A program made the position numbers and the translations under genes. Shown piece after piece: positions 5,517 through 6,507 of a stretch of 6,507 nt of DNA (position 1 is its first letter; the number at the start of each line of letters is the position of its first letter). Below the pieces are notes generated by a model. The model saw only the letters and a list, made by a program, of their open reading frames with translations, made no database searches and was not told the DNA's origin. Source of the DNA: Halanaerobiales bacterium (GTDB taxonomy: Bacteria; Bacillota; Halanaerobiia; Halanaerobiales; M55B127); the NCBI GenBank assembly GCA_021736965.1, contig JAIPEV010000101.1, positions 1 to 6,507 of the forward strand, in the 5' to 3' direction.

Positions 5517-6507
5517 ATGACTCCCTATGAAAGAGTATTCAAGAGATTAGAGGGTAAAGAAGTTGATAAAGTACCTAATCTTAATATTATTATGACCTTT
5601 GCTGCAAAATTTATTGATGTCCCCTATAGTAAGTATGTAACTGATTATAGATATCTTGTAGAGGGTAATATTAAATGTTGTGAAGAATTTGGTATTGATA
5701 TGGTTAGTGCTATCTCAGATCCCTGTCGCGAAAGTCATGATCTAGGAGCTACTATTAAATTTCCTTTTGATGATGTTCCTCAATTTGATGGTAATCTAAT
5801 TGACGATTATAAAAAACTAAAGAAGTTAACGATAATTGATCCTCTAAAAGGGAAACGTATGTTGGATAGAATTAAAGCTATTGAACTTTTCAAAAAAGAA
5901 GTTGGCAAAGTCTATCCTATATTGGGATGGGTAGAAGGCGGTTTTGCAGAAGCCTGTGATCTTAGAGGAATGAACCAAACTATGTTTGATATACATGAAA
6001 ACACTAAAGAATTAAAGGATTTAATAGAATTCTGTACTAAACAGGCGATTTGGTTTGCAAAAGAACAAATAAAAGCAGGAGCAGACTTTATTGGAATTGG
6101 TGATGCAGCAGCCTCGTTAATTGGTCCAAAAAACTATAATGAATTTGTATTACCATATGAAAAAAAAATAATAAAGGCTGTTCATAATCTTGGTGCTAAA
6201 GTCAAATTACATATTTGTGGTAACATCAATCCACTATTAGAAATATTATTAGACACTGAAGCTGATATTATTGATTTAGATTGGATGGTTGACTTTAAAA
6301 GGGCAGTAAAAATATTTGAGGGAAAAGTTTCAGTAAATGGTAATTTTGATCCAGTTAAAATTTTAATGCAGGGCAGTCCAAAAAAAGTTAAAAAGGCTGT
6401 TAAAGAGTGTATAAAGCTCGGAGATAGCACTACTTTTATTTCAGCTGGATGCGAAGTGCCAGCTTCTACACCTAAAGAAAATATGTATGCTGTAAATCAA
6501 CCTCTCT
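5517..6507 (+). CDS. Uroporphyrinogen-decarboxylase-superfamily protein, MtaA/MtbA/CmuA methyltransferase type (3' end outside window)
   Basis: The first 330 residues of a cytoplasmic TIM-barrel protein. It has the thiol/zinc-site pattern of corrinoid-dependent methyltransferases: H232-x-C234 in 'KLHICGNINPL', and C312 in 'ISAGCEVPASTPKENM', the third ligand. Other family stretches are 'GADFIGIGDAAASLIGPKNYNEFVLPYEKKI' (188-218), 'ADIIDLDWMVDFKRA' (249-263) and 'VSVNGNFDPVKIL' (271-283). The N-terminal arginine-rich substrate motif of true heme-pathway UroD ('MRQAGR') is missing, so heme synthesis is unlikely. Such proteins move methyl groups between a corrinoid protein and a thiol or other acceptor. 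Here the methyl donor and acceptor are unknown, as no corrinoid protein is in view. Family members are usually about 340 residues, so only the last few are probably missing. The start is ATG 5517 with AGGAG (5504-5508) eight bases upstream. Confidence 0.88.
   Translation, partial: MTPYERVFKRLEGKEVDKVPNLNIIMTFAAKFIDVPYSKYVTDYRYLVEGNIKCCEEFGIDMVSAISDPCRESHDLGATIKFPFDDVPQFDGNLIDDYKKLKKLTIIDPLKGKRMLDRIKAIELFKKEVGKVYPILGWVEGGFAEACDLRGMNQTMFDIHENTKELKDLIEFCTKQAIWFAKEQIKAGADFIGIGDAAASLIGPKNYNEFVLPYEKKIIKAVHNLGAKVKLHICGNINPLLEILLDTEADIIDLDWMVDFKRAVKIFEGKVSVNGNFDPVKILMQGSPKKVKKAVKECIKLGDSTTFISAGCEVPASTPKENMYAVNQPL

Noticed and set aside
6182..6430. Minus-strand open frame of 82 codons
   Set aside because: It lies wholly antisense to the conserved methyltransferase-like gene, and no family resemblance is seen.
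5517..6507. Calling the gene hemE (uroporphyrinogen decarboxylase of heme synthesis)
   Set aside because: The N-terminal arginine motif of true HemE is absent, and the H-x-C ... C metal site of methyltransferase-type members is present.

Overview
The window is strongly AT-rich and has clear AGGAG-type ribosome binding sites. It encodes cyclic-di-GMP signalling enzymes, a molybdopterin-type oxidoreductase and a corrinoid-methyltransferase-like protein. This fits a low-GC, probably anaerobic member of the Bacillota (Clostridia or Halanaerobiales type). That assignment is an inference from composition and gene content; no marker gene is present to prove it.

Left part (1-2916, plus strand): three signalling genes in a row. 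First is the 3' end of a PAS-domain gene that begins before the window. Next is a complete PAS-GGDEF diguanylate cyclase (514-1377), which should make c-di-GMP. After a 312-base gap comes a membrane-anchored HD-GYP protein (1690-2916), which should degrade c-di-GMP. The gaps are long, so these are probably separate transcription units, not one tight operon. A perfect 20-base palindrome lies just past the HD-GYP gene.

Middle part (3069-5266, minus strand): a secreted multi-domain protein gene ending in a CARDB domain (3161-4115) has a clear intrinsic terminator behind it. The gene is broken twice: a one-base frameshift inside the signal peptide and an in-frame TAA inside the CARDB domain. Upstream of it is a 509-base non-coding stretch with a large imperfect inverted repeat and an orphan, very strong Shine-Dalgarno sequence. 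Then comes an intact exported sulfite-oxidase/MsrP-like molybdopterin-binding protein (4625-5266).

Right part (5517-6507, plus strand, cut by the window end): a uroporphyrinogen-decarboxylase-superfamily protein of the MtaA/MtbA/CmuA methyltransferase type, transcribed divergently from the molybdopterin protein gene across a 250-base shared promoter region.

I see no mobile element, CRISPR array, tRNA, rRNA or phage gene, and no clear new multi-gene system. The points most worth checking are the doubly broken secreted gene, its unusual leader, the palindromic sites, and the apparent lack of a canonical twin-arginine signal on the molybdopterin protein.
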